A DNA stretch of 64,000 nt. Source: Deltaproteobacteria bacterium (GTDB lineage: Bacteria; Myxococcota_A; Polyangia; Haliangiales; SHYZ01). The stretch covers positions 20,644 to 84,643 of the forward strand of contig JACQUZ010000103.1 of assembly GCA_016210055.1 (NCBI GenBank), written 5' to 3'. Each line of letters starts with the position of its first letter. The stretch's first letter is position 1. Shown piece after piece: positions 36,127-43,750 of the stretch. The position numbers and the translations under genes were made by a program. The notes below the pieces were generated by a model. It was not told the DNA's origin, did no database searches, and saw only the letters and a program-made list of their open reading frames with translations.

Positions 36127-37076
36127 AGCACCGATTTGTCGTCTCGAGCGAGGAGTCCGGGCATAGGCTCGACCAGTTCCTCGCGGCAAGGGACCTTTCG
36201 TTTTCGCGCTCCCAAATCAAGCGCCGCATCGATGAAGGTGAGGTGACGGTCAACGGAGAGCCCGCTCGCCCCTCATGCAAGCTCCGGGGCGGCGACACGG
36301 TGCTCTTTCGCCCATCACCGCCGGAACCGACCGAATTGGTGCCCCAGGAGCTGCCGCTTCGGGTGCTCTACGAAGACCGCCACCTCATCGCCATCGACAA
36401 GCCTGCGGGCCTGGTCGTGCACCCAGCGGCAGGGCATGCGACGGGTACTCTCGTCAACGCGCTCCTCTACCACGTGAAGGACCTCTCTGGGATCGGAGGC
36501 GAGGTGCGACCGGGGATCGTGCACCGGCTCGACAAGGACACTTCTGGGGTTCTCGTCTGCGCCAAGGACGACGCCACCCACGCGGCGCTTTCGGCCCTGT
36601 TCAAGAAGAAGGACCTGCTGCGCGTTTACCACGCCGTCGTCTTCCCGCCACCGCGCGCGGATTCGGGGACCATGAGCACCCTGTACGGCCGTCATCCGAC
36701 AGATCGCAAGCGGTTCACGTCGCGCGTGAAAGAAGGAAAGCGCGCGGTGACGCATTGGAAAATCCTGGAGCGGCTTGGCAACCGCGCCGCCCTCGTGGAA
36801 TGCCGACTGGAAACCGGTCGGACCCACCAAATCAGGGTGCACATGTCGGAGCATGGTCATCCAGTCCTGGGCGACCCCGTCTATGGCCGTCGCCCCGTCG
36901 ATCCAATCCTGAGGGACCTGGCGAGCCAACTGGGGCGGCAAGCCCTGCACGCGTCGCGGCTGGCGTTCCATCATCCCATCACCGGCGCCTGGATCGACCT
37001 ATCCACGCCCATTCCCGACGACATTCAGGCCGTGATTCGATCCCTTCGGCTTGCGGCGGCTCCTGCGAGACCCTAG
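36120..37076 (+). CDS. rluD: RluA/RluD-family 23S rRNA pseudouridine synthase, non-AUG start
   Basis: About 318 residues. The S4 RNA-binding domain (GHRLDQFLAARDLSFSRSQI then IDEGEVTVNG) is followed by the synthase domain with catalytic Asp in HRLDKDTSGVLV, plus RVYHAVV, ETGRTHQIRVH and GDPVYG. It would isomerise uridines in 23S rRNA. The S4 part lies upstream of the first in-frame ATG/GTG/TTG (GTG 36243), which would cut the domain in half. In frame upstream there is no standard start for over 100 bases; CTG 36120 (overlapping the previous TAG) or ATC 36111 (AAGGG nine bases before) are the likely initiators. The exact start is uncertain. Confidence 0.85.
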   Translation: MVEHRFVVSSEESGHRLDQFLAARDLSFSRSQIKRRIDEGEVTVNGEPARPSCKLRGGDTVLFRPSPPEPTELVPQELPLRVLYEDRHLIAIDKPAGLVVHPAAGHATGTLVNALLYHVKDLSGIGGEVRPGIVHRLDKDTSGVLVCAKDDATHAALSALFKKKDLLRVYHAVVFPPPRADSGTMSTLYGRHPTDRKRFTSRVKEGKRAVTHWKILERLGNRAALVECRLETGRTHQIRVHMSEHGHPVLGDPVYGRRPVDPILRDLASQLGRQALHASRLAFHHPITGAWIDLSTPIPDDIQAVIRSLRLAAAPARP

Positions 37077-37096
37077 GTCACCTGGGGAGGAAAACC

Positions 37097-37420
37097 GTGG
37101 AGCCCCCTCTTCGGTGCCCCTCATGCGGGCACACGGATTTTTTCGTCATCTCGACGGGGGTCAGCTATTCTGGGGGAACAATCGTCGAGAGTTACCAGTG
37201 GCCCGAGGTGCAAAACGAGCTCTCGGACGAGGTAGAGGAGCTGCACGAGGTTCTTGCGCCTCACGTCCACGACGCCGGCTACCGCGTCGAACAAGAAATC
37301 CTGCGGGAGCCGGACATCGACGCCGTGGAGGGGCCCGTCAAGGCGCTGTGCGCAGGCTGTCTGAGCGACGTCACTGAGCTCTACTTGCAACTTGGGCGTG
37401 CAGAGTCCCTTCCGGTTTAG
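37097..37420 (+). CDS. Small zinc-ribbon protein, unknown function
   Basis: 107 residues from GTG 37097, with a textbook GGGGAGG six bases upstream. CPSCGH near the N-terminus and CAGC near residue 90 make a split four-cysteine zinc site. Between them is an acidic helix (EVQNELSDEVEELHEVLAPHV) and VEQEILREPDIDAVEGPVKA. It sits 20 bases after rluD and is probably cotranscribed. The same frame is open far upstream across rluD, which hides this start. Family not recognised. Confidence 0.7.
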   Translation: MEPPLRCPSCGHTDFFVISTGVSYSGGTIVESYQWPEVQNELSDEVEELHEVLAPHVHDAGYRVEQEILREPDIDAVEGPVKALCAGCLSDVTELYLQLGRAESLPV

Positions 37421-37431
37421 ATAGGGCTGGC

Positions 37432-37437
37432 TATACT
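37432..37437 (+). promoter_or_regulatory. -10 element seven bases before a GTG start
   Basis: TATACT at 37432-37437, GTG at 37445. The -35 (TTCCGG, 16-base spacing) is weak. Confidence 0.35.
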
Positions 37438-37444
37438 TCGGTTC

Positions 37445-38785
37445 GTGCCTTCCCCTCCTGATGCAGCACGTGCGCGCGAGCTCGTCGAAGAAACCCTTGC
37501 CAAGCTCGCGTCTTCGTCCCGTTCCTTCTATGGCCGAGCCCGCTCGCAGGCAGGTGTCGACCTGCGCCTGCTCTTGGATCCACGCGGCGAGGCGGTGGCG
37601 AGCCTCGTCGACGGAGAGCGCGCGCCGGGCGCCTCCCTCTTGGCGGTACCCATGGATCTCATCCTCTTCGAGACATGGGTGCTCGGGCATTTCGGAGATC
37701 ACGACGAGCTAGACCTCGACGTGAATACCCACCGCGACGTGTGGTTCTCGCTGGGCGCCTGGATCGGGGAGACCTTGCGGGATCGTCACGGCGGGTTCTG
37801 GCTGATGGGCGGAGAAGATCCCCGGGCATGGCGCATGGGATTGTCCAAGATCATGCTGGAAATCGCCCCTCACGTGTTTGCCGAGAAGCTCCTTCGCAGC
37901 GGGCAGGGGTTTGCCCGGCGCATGGTGAGCGAGATGGAGCGCATCCGGGCCACGCACGAGGAGCAGGCGCAAGCGAGCGGCGGTAAGCTCAAGGATCGAT
38001 ACACACCTCAGCACTACGCACGCATGCACGCCGTCCCCTTTGGGCAGTGGCTGGTCCTCGACATGTCACGGCTCGAAAACGCGTGGGGGAAAAAGCCTGC
38101 CGGCGAGCTCTCGGCCGAAGTGTCTGCTGCCATCAAGAAGCTCCCTCCCGAAAACGCGGCGTTGCTCTCCCGTATCGACGAGGCACTCGGCAAGCTGGAA
38201 AAGGGCAAGCCTGCAGCGGAACAGGTTCAGGACCGTGGGCTCTACGAGGCCGTGGCGCAGCTCCTGGCGATGAAGCGGGCGACTCAGCCCGTGCCCATGG
38301 ATCTCATGGAGAAGATCGCCATGCCGGCGCTCCATGTCGGGTTGCCCGACAAGTTCCCGCCCCTCGGCGACGACGATATCGAGAACATTAAAAAAGGGGC
38401 AGACCTCTTCGCTGTCTACGTGGATACCATCCCCTATGCCCATCCTGCAGAGGAGGGCGGCTTTTTGGGGACATTCAGCCCCCAGGACTTGGGAACGCCC
38501 TATCCTGATCGGCAAAACCTGGACCTGGGAAAAGGGGACTGGCTCGCGGTGAATCCGGCGCGCCTCGTTCCCATGATGCAGAGATTCGATCCGCGAAAGA
38601 TGCTCGAGGCATTCGACAAGTTCGTCGATCACGTGCAGAGGCAGGACGGAGTGCCACGAATCCGGGAGCACTCGCGCGGTCTGGCGGAGACCGCGGCACG
38701 GGCCATCTTTGAGCTCATGCACTGCGTGTCCAACGTGGACAAGGGGTCGGCGCTGGTGTTTCGACTCCTCCCACCACCGGCGTAG
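37445..38785 (+). CDS. Large cytoplasmic protein of unknown function
   Basis: 446 residues, GTG start, no signal peptide. The N-terminal half contains GFWLMGGEDPRAWRMGLSKIMLEIAPHVFAEKLL (read in parts), a Trp-rich helical segment. The centre has a Lys/Glu-rich helical stretch (about 225-270) and the C-terminal half has DIENIKKGADLFAVYVDTIPYAHPAEEGGF and LGKGDWLAVNPARLVPMMQRF. No catalytic motif is evident. A -10-like TATACT lies seven bases before the start codon with no Shine-Dalgarno. It resembles hypothetical proteins of myxobacteria, but I can assign no role. Confidence 0.7.
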   Translation: MPSPPDAARARELVEETLAKLASSSRSFYGRARSQAGVDLRLLLDPRGEAVASLVDGERAPGASLLAVPMDLILFETWVLGHFGDHDELDLDVNTHRDVWFSLGAWIGETLRDRHGGFWLMGGEDPRAWRMGLSKIMLEIAPHVFAEKLLRSGQGFARRMVSEMERIRATHEEQAQASGGKLKDRYTPQHYARMHAVPFGQWLVLDMSRLENAWGKKPAGELSAEVSAAIKKLPPENAALLSRIDEALGKLEKGKPAAEQVQDRGLYEAVAQLLAMKRATQPVPMDLMEKIAMPALHVGLPDKFPPLGDDDIENIKKGADLFAVYVDTIPYAHPAEEGGFLGTFSPQDLGTPYPDRQNLDLGKGDWLAVNPARLVPMMQRFDPRKMLEAFDKFVDHVQRQDGVPRIREHSRGLAETAARAIFELMHCVSNVDKGSALVFRLLPPPA

Positions 38786-38797
38786 CGCAATTCCATG

Positions 38798-38826
38798 TTG
38801 CCCGTAACTGCGTAGAAAGATAGTCC
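38798..38826 (+). promoter_or_regulatory. Candidate promoter of lgt
   Basis: TTGCCC (38798-38803), 17-base spacer, TAGTCC. This leaves a leader of about 26 bases that contains GAGGGCG before the ATG. Confidence 0.35.
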
Positions 38827-38858
38827 GCGGGGCGAAGACGTGCTATCAAGAGGGCGAC

Positions 38859-39728
38859 ATGTTTCCGGTCATCGCTAAGATCGGGCCGCTCACGCTGCAC
38901 ACTTTTGGGGTGACGCTCGCCGTCGCCATTCTCGTCAGTAGCTGGTTTCTCACCAAGGAAGCGCGTCGCCTGGGTGATCCGCAGATCACCGAGGAAAAGC
39001 TCCAAAGGCTTGTTTGGTACATCGTGCTCGCCGTGGTCTTCGGTGGACGGCTGATGCACGTGATCGTTGAGTACAAGGACTACCTCCGGCGTCCGCTCCA
39101 CATCTTCGCGGTCTGGGAAGGCGGGCTGGTGATGTACGGTGGCCTCCTGGCGACGTTCTTCACGGTAGTCATGTTCGCCAGGAAGAACCGGATGCGGGTG
39201 ACGCGGCTTTGTGACCTGATCGCGCCCGCGGCGTTCCTGGGTCAATCCATCGGGCGGTGGGGATGCTTTTTCGCCGGGGATGACTACGGCAAGCGGGCGG
39301 CCGAGGGGGCGTGGTATGCGGTACGCTTCACGCATCCAAATTCCCTCGTGCCCATGGAGCTCCGCGGGGTCCCGTTGTACCCCGTGCAGATATTCATGTC
39401 GCTCAAGGCCCTCACCATCTTCCTGGTCCTTCTCTGGATCACGCGACGCAAGAAATTCGACGGGCAGGTGGCAGGCTGGTCGTTCATCCTGTATGCGATG
39501 CTGCGCTCGGTGGTCGAGCTCTTCCGCGGAGACACGGACCGTGGATTCGTAGGTCCCCTGTCGACGGCGCAGTTCACGTCGCTGTTTGGGTTCCTCCTCG
39601 GCGTGGCGATCCTCTGGTTTTCGCCGCGAAGGATGCTCGAGGACGATCTCGCCGACGCCGAGCGTGCCGTTCAGGCGAGCGCGGCGGCCAAGCGGAGTCG
39701 GAAGGGCTCCGCTCCGACGACGATATAG
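38859..39728 (+). CDS. lgt: Prolipoprotein diacylglyceryl transferase
   Basis: 289 residues with seven helices. The Lgt signature region reads SIGRWGCFFAGDDYGK, a variant of GRxGNFxNxExxG, with the essential arginine present; the second Arg/Glu block is YAMLRSVVELFRGDTDRG. It attaches diacylglyceryl to lipoprotein cysteines in the inner membrane, the first step for the lipoproteins encoded in this window (ActB, ActE, metzincin, VWA protein). The last 35 residues are charged and cytoplasmic. GAGGGCG precedes the ATG. Confidence 0.92.
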   Translation: MFPVIAKIGPLTLHTFGVTLAVAILVSSWFLTKEARRLGDPQITEEKLQRLVWYIVLAVVFGGRLMHVIVEYKDYLRRPLHIFAVWEGGLVMYGGLLATFFTVVMFARKNRMRVTRLCDLIAPAAFLGQSIGRWGCFFAGDDYGKRAAEGAWYAVRFTHPNSLVPMELRGVPLYPVQIFMSLKALTIFLVLLWITRRKKFDGQVAGWSFILYAMLRSVVELFRGDTDRGFVGPLSTAQFTSLFGFLLGVAILWFSPRRMLEDDLADAERAVQASAAAKRSRKGSAPTTI

Positions 39729-39752
39729 ATCACGCGGCAGAACCAGGCCCAG

Positions 39753-40046
39753 CTACGGAAGCTCGATCTTTGGCTCCTCTGGGTGAGGGCGGTACAGGAG
39801 GATCGTCTTGCCCAGGATCTGAGCCACCTCGCTCCTCGTCCGGACGGCAAGGTCCTCGGCTGCGTCGTGGCGGTCAATGCTGGCGCCTTGCCCGATCTTT
39901 ATCTTGACGAGCTCGTGCGTCGCCAGAGCGGCGTCTACCGCCGCGGCCATGGCGTCGGTGAGCCCCTCCTTGCCAAGCTGCACCACCGGCCTGAGGTCAT
40001 GCCCCAGGGCTCGAAGGTAGCGCCTCTGCTTTCCTGAAAGCGTCAC
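39753..40046 (-). CDS. yhbY: YhbY-type ribosome-assembly RNA-binding protein
   Basis: 97 residues, the usual YhbY length, from GTG 40046 with GGGGGTG upstream; the longer frame to 40103 adds only Arg/Pro sequence. Hallmarks of the CRS1-YhbY fold: LSGKQRRYLRALGHDLRPVVQLGKEGLT and the GxxG-type loop in ELVKIKIGQG. The family associates with pre-50S subunits. It is convergent with lgt. Confidence 0.9.
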   Translation of the reverse strand: MTLSGKQRRYLRALGHDLRPVVQLGKEGLTDAMAAAVDAALATHELVKIKIGQGASIDRHDAAEDLAVRTRSEVAQILGKTILLYRPHPEEPKIELP

Positions 40047-40495
40047 TTGGCACCCCCTGGCCTGTTTCGTCGGGCGGCCAGGACGTGGTGCTCCGAGCCG
40101 CATTCAAAGTAGTCATCGCGCATGCGGTCGGGAGAGTCGTGGGCCCCCGGGGATCAGTCAAGCGGAAAGTACGCACAAGAGGCCCTTGACAGGCCGCTCG
40201 ACAGGCCAAGGCCTCCAAGGCCTGGGGCATCGGCTTCCGCAAGAGCGAGATCTTCGTGAACCGAGGTATTGCCGGCTCAAAAGGAGTCCGGGGCGTGGAT
40301 CTCGACGCCACTAGGACTGACGCTGACGCGGATACTTGCAGGATGACTGAGGAGAACGAGCTTGCTGAGGCGATCCCGCAAGGCACCTAGCGAACTTCGA
40401 CCCCGTCCTACGAAGGCTGCCAGCCAGCGACGTGGCTTTTTCCCTGGCGCGCCCTGTCCTCGCAAGTAAAGCTGAAATGGCCGAGGACGCGAGCC
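40047..40495. other. 449-base intergenic region with no supported gene
   Basis: It holds short direct repeats (GACAGGCC twice near 40183 and 40198, CCAAGGCCT nearby) and a short open plus-strand frame ending at TAG 40388-40390. Its only standard starts, GTG 40256 and a downstream ATG, have no Shine-Dalgarno. Base composition there is less biased at third positions than in neighbouring genes. It could be a gene remnant or untranslated leader for the lyase gene. No terminator was found. Confidence 0.5.
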
Positions 40496-41881
40496 ATGCG
40501 CGGAACAATGGAGCCGTACCGGATCAAGGTCGTAGAGCCCATCCCATTTACCACGCTCGAGGAACGAAAACGGGCGCTCATCGCCGCAGAGTGGAACCTC
40601 TTTAGGATTCCGTCCCACCTGGTCACGATTGACCTCCTCACGGACAGCGGCGTGACTGCGATGAGCGCGCACCAGTGGGCAGGCCTCCTCGACGGCGACG
40701 AGGCGTATGCGGGCGCCCGTAGCTTCAGGCGGCTGGACGAAGTCGTCAGGGATCTGACCGGCCTGCCGCATGTCATTCCCACGCACCAAGGGCGCGCGGC
40801 GGAGAAACTCCTATTCGAGGCCGTCGTGCGGGCCGGGAACACCGTGCCCGGCAACACTCATTTTGACACCACGAGGGCAAACCTCGAGCATGCCGGCGCA
40901 CGCGCTGTGGATCTCCCCGTGGCCACCGCACGGCGCCCCGAGGTCGAGCATGCGTTCAAGGGGAATATCGATGTCACGGCGCTCGAAGAGCTCCTTACGG
41001 AGGTTCCGTCGGGAAGCGTGCCGATGGTCATCATGACCGTCACGTCGAATGGATGCGGCGGGCAGCCGGTATCCCTCGAGAACCTACGCCACGTGCGGCA
41101 GGCATGCGACCGGCATGGCGTGCTCCTGTTCCTCGACGCGGCCCGTTTTGCCGAGAACGCGTGGCTGATTCGGGAGCGGGAGCCTGATCAGCTCGAGCGC
41201 TCGCCGAAGGCCATTGCCCGGGAGATGTTCGATCTCTCGGACGGATGTCTCATGAGCGCCAAGAAGGACGGACTGGTCAACATCGGTGGGTTTCTAGCGC
41301 TCCGCGACGCTTCAATTGCAGAGCGGCTCCGGCGCATCATGGTGCTCGGAGAGGGGTTTCCTACCTATGGCGGGCTCGCCGGGCGGGACCTCGAGGCCAT
41401 GGCGACTGGACTTGAGGAGGTGCTCGATCCTGGGTACCTCGCCGACCGGATCTTGCAAGTCCGCACCCTGGGCGACAAGATGCACCGGCACGGAGTTCCC
41501 ACCGTGCGCCCACCCGGCGGGCATGCGATCTACGTAGACAGCCGGGCGTTCGCTCCGCACCTGTCCCCTCTCGACTTCCCAGGGCAGGCCATTTCGTGCG
41601 CGCTGTATCTTCACGCCGGCATCCGCAGCGTGGAGATTGGACAGCTCATGAACGGCCGACGGAAGCCCGACGGAACCGAGGATCCCGTCGACCTCGACCT
41701 CGTTCGCCTCGCCATACCCAGGCGGGTGTACACCACCCGTCACCTGGACTACGTGGCCGAGGCTCTCTGCGAGATCCACGCTCAACGCGGCATGCTCACA
41801 CCGCTCGAGATCGTGGAGGAGCCCACCTCCCTTCGGCATTTCGGCGCCAGGCTACGTCCCAAGGGAGCTCGGGTATCGTAG
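40496..41881 (+). CDS. Tryptophanase / tyrosine phenol-lyase family PLP enzyme
   Basis: 461 residues, the length of TnaA and Tpl. Family blocks: PTHQGRAAEKLLFE, THFDTTRANLEHAGA, the Asp of the PLP pocket in FLDAARFAENAW, and the PLP lysine in SAKKDGLVNIGG. It would cleave tryptophan to indole, pyruvate and ammonia, or tyrosine to phenol. I cannot separate the two by eye, but myxobacterial members are usually called tryptophanase. ATG 40496 has GAGGA nine bases upstream; ATG 40508 is possible. It is cytoplasmic and monocistronic. Confidence 0.88.
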   Translation: MRGTMEPYRIKVVEPIPFTTLEERKRALIAAEWNLFRIPSHLVTIDLLTDSGVTAMSAHQWAGLLDGDEAYAGARSFRRLDEVVRDLTGLPHVIPTHQGRAAEKLLFEAVVRAGNTVPGNTHFDTTRANLEHAGARAVDLPVATARRPEVEHAFKGNIDVTALEELLTEVPSGSVPMVIMTVTSNGCGGQPVSLENLRHVRQACDRHGVLLFLDAARFAENAWLIREREPDQLERSPKAIAREMFDLSDGCLMSAKKDGLVNIGGFLALRDASIAERLRRIMVLGEGFPTYGGLAGRDLEAMATGLEEVLDPGYLADRILQVRTLGDKMHRHGVPTVRPPGGHAIYVDSRAFAPHLSPLDFPGQAISCALYLHAGIRSVEIGQLMNGRRKPDGTEDPVDLDLVRLAIPRRVYTTRHLDYVAEALCEIHAQRGMLTPLEIVEEPTSLRHFGARLRPKGARVS

Positions 41882-41904
41882 CACTTGCCAAGCTTCCAGC
41901 TTGC

Positions 41905-43215
41905 CTATTTCTTGCCGGTCACTTCCACCGGAAGCGGCGGAGGGACCGTTGGCGCTCGGGGAAGCGGCGGACGGGGCTGGAGAACCGCCTTGGCGACGTC
42001 GTTCCAGGCAGATTCGTGTGAGAGCGGAATGCCCATGGCCTCTGGCGCCGCCGCTACTTGCTCGAGCAGTCGTTGCGTGGACTGAAGCTGCGCTTGGTGG
42101 GCTTTGAGCCAATCGTCGAGCTCCTCGGTCAGGCGCTTGGGTCGCGGCGGTAGCTTCGTCTCGACGGAATTCGACGCGTCACGGCGATAGGCCACGCTGC
42201 CGTAGCAGTGCTGGAGCTCCTCCAGGAACTCGTCCATGCTCCGCTGTCGATCCTCTGGATCCTTGCTTAGCGACTTGAGAATCAGCTTCTCAGCCGTCTC
42301 GGTGATTTCGGCCTTGGGGTTGGCAATCCGCGGAAGAGGCGGTGGCTGCGCGATGTGCTTGGCCAGGATTTCAATTGGCGTGTTGCCGGTAAAGGGAACG
42401 CTTCCCGTGAGCATGTCGAAAAACATCACGCCCAGGGAGTAGATGTCCGCGCGGTGGTCGACCGGGAGCCCCTTTGCGGCCTCGGGGGACATGTACTCCG
42501 GGGTCCCGATGATCGTTCCGGCCATCGTGCTGCCCGGGCCTTCGCTGTGGGCGGCCTCGGGTTCCAAGACCTTCGCGATCCCGAAGTCGAGGACTTTGAC
42601 GAAATCGAAGGCCTCTTCGCGCTCGATGACAAAACGCTGGGTCCCCGTCGCATCTCGCTCTGCTCGAATGATCTCACGACGGCCCGGACGGCGCGTGAGA
42701 ACGATGTTCTCTGGCTTGAGGTCGCGGTGGACGATCCCCTTCTCATGCGCCGCCGACAGCGCCGATGCGATCTGATAAATCACGTTGATCGTTCGGTGGA
42801 GCTCGATGGGGGCCTCCCGCTCGACGAGCGTCTCGAGGCTCTCCCCTTCGAGGTACTCCATCACGAAATAGACCCCACCGTCGGGCATGGGCCCAAAATC
42901 CGTGACATCAACGATGTTCGGGTGATTGATCGCGGAAGCGGCACGCGCTTCTCTCAAGAACCGCTTGACTGCCTCGTCGTAGCGGGCAAAGCGCTCGTGC
43001 AGGATCTTCACCGCGACCGGCTTGCCAATGTAGACGTGTTCTCCGCGGTAAACCGTACCCATCCCGCCCCGGCCTAGAATGTCGAGCAGCTTGTAGTTGC
43101 CGATGGTCGAGCCCAGGCGGGCGAAGTCGGATTGCTCGACGAGAACGACTGCGTCCTTGGTGCAGAATCGCTCATTGCCTTCGTAGGCGGTGCTGCACCT
43201 GGGACAGAAGCGCAT
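41905..43215 (-). CDS. Serine/threonine protein kinase with N-terminal half zinc-ribbon
   Basis: 436 residues. CPRC and FC (Cys4, 7, 18) form part of a zinc ribbon. The Hanks-type kinase domain (about 40-315) is complete: GRGGMGTVY, catalytic VAVKIL Lys, HRDLKPEN, DFGIAK, the activation segment GTPEYMSPE and DIYSLGVMFFDMLTG. An insert (RPGRREIIRAERDATGTQRF) lies between the catalytic loop and DFG. The C-terminus (about 340-436) is Pro/Gln-rich with no transmembrane helix, unlike many myxobacterial kinases. A -10-like TATCCT lies ten bases before the ATG, and the 13-base palindrome GGCCCTTAGGGCC sits upstream (43236-43248). Confidence 0.92.
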   Translation of the reverse strand: MRFCPRCSTAYEGNERFCTKDAVVLVEQSDFARLGSTIGNYKLLDILGRGGMGTVYRGEHVYIGKPVAVKILHERFARYDEAVKRFLREARAASAINHPNIVDVTDFGPMPDGGVYFVMEYLEGESLETLVEREAPIELHRTINVIYQIASALSAAHEKGIVHRDLKPENIVLTRRPGRREIIRAERDATGTQRFVIEREEAFDFVKVLDFGIAKVLEPEAAHSEGPGSTMAGTIIGTPEYMSPEAAKGLPVDHRADIYSLGVMFFDMLTGSVPFTGNTPIEILAKHIAQPPPLPRIANPKAEITETAEKLILKSLSKDPEDRQRSMDEFLEELQHCYGSVAYRRDASNSVETKLPPRPKRLTEELDDWLKAHQAQLQSTQRLLEQVAAAPEAMGIPLSHESAWNDVAKAVLQPRPPLPRAPTVPPPLPVEVTGKK

Positions 43216-43235
43216 CGCGGCGCTTAGGATAGCAT

Positions 43236-43248
43236 GGCCCTTAGGGCC
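43236..43248. promoter_or_regulatory. Perfect 13-base palindrome upstream of the kinase gene
   Basis: GGCCCTTAGGGCC (GGCCCT, one base, AGGGCC) lies at about -25 to -35 relative to the predicted start of the kinase transcript. It is a possible operator. Confidence 0.35.
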
Positions 43249-43292
43249 AGGGGTATTCGTAACAGCTCACGAGGGGGGGAACGGGAGGGGAA

Positions 43293-43688
43293 TTAGCGCT
43301 TGGCCTTCTTGGCGCCCTTGGCAGGCCTTGCGGCCTTCTTTGGCTTGGCCTTGGCCTTGGCCACAGGCTTCTTAGCCTTGGGCGCAGCCTTCTTGGGCGC
43401 CTTCTTCGCAGCAGGCTTGCGGGTCGTCTTGCCAGCAGAGCTCTTCTTCTTATTCTTAGCCCGCTTCTGCCCGCCGACTGCCCGCTTCGCGCGCCACACG
43501 TTGCCGTCCTTGCCAAGGAAGTAGATGAAGTTCGTGTCTTGCTCGATCCCCGCGTCCACGACCTTCTCCTGCTTCCCCTTTGGCTGGCCCGGCTGCTTGC
43601 GCGGCACGCGCCAGACGGCGCCGTTCTTGACGAAGTACATGAAGTCTTTTTCGCGTTGGACACCTGTTTTTGCCACCAACTCAGCCAT
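43293..43688 (-). CDS. Histone H1-like basic protein with two N-terminal aromatic repeats
   Basis: 131 residues. The N-terminal half holds two copies of a roughly 20-residue unit: REKDFMYFVKNGAVWRVPRK (about 12-31) and QDTNFIYFLGKDGNVWRAKR (about 50-69). The C-terminal 55 residues are almost only Lys, Ala and Pro (KKAPKKAAPKAKKPVAKAK), like the tail of histone H1 or of Bordetella BpH1. The tail should bind DNA without sequence preference; the repeats may be a small beta fold for oligomerisation or specificity. GGAGGG precedes the ATG, and a near-consensus promoter lies upstream, consistent with high expression. Confidence 0.8.
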   Translation of the reverse strand: MAELVAKTGVQREKDFMYFVKNGAVWRVPRKQPGQPKGKQEKVVDAGIEQDTNFIYFLGKDGNVWRAKRAVGGQKRAKNKKKSSAGKTTRKPAAKKAPKKAAPKAKKPVAKAKAKPKKAARPAKGAKKAKR

Positions 43689-43722
43689 AGATTAAGCCCT
43701 CCGTGCGCGTGGGTCCTTGGGC

Positions 43723-43750
43723 ATGATACAAGTCTCGACGGACGAGTCAA
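43723..43750 (-). promoter_or_regulatory. Strong candidate promoter of the H1-like gene
   Basis: On the minus strand TTGACT (43750-43745), 16-base spacer, TATCAT (43728-43723). The leader is about 28 bases and carries GGAGGG. Confidence 0.65.

Noticed and set aside
36275..37096. N-terminal 270 residues of the frame ending at 37420
   Set aside because: Shadow of rluD; only the part from GTG 37097 is supported.
40277..40789. Minus-strand frame of 170 residues partly in the 40.0-40.5 kb gap
   Set aside because: Mostly antisense to the lyase gene and without a ribosome site.
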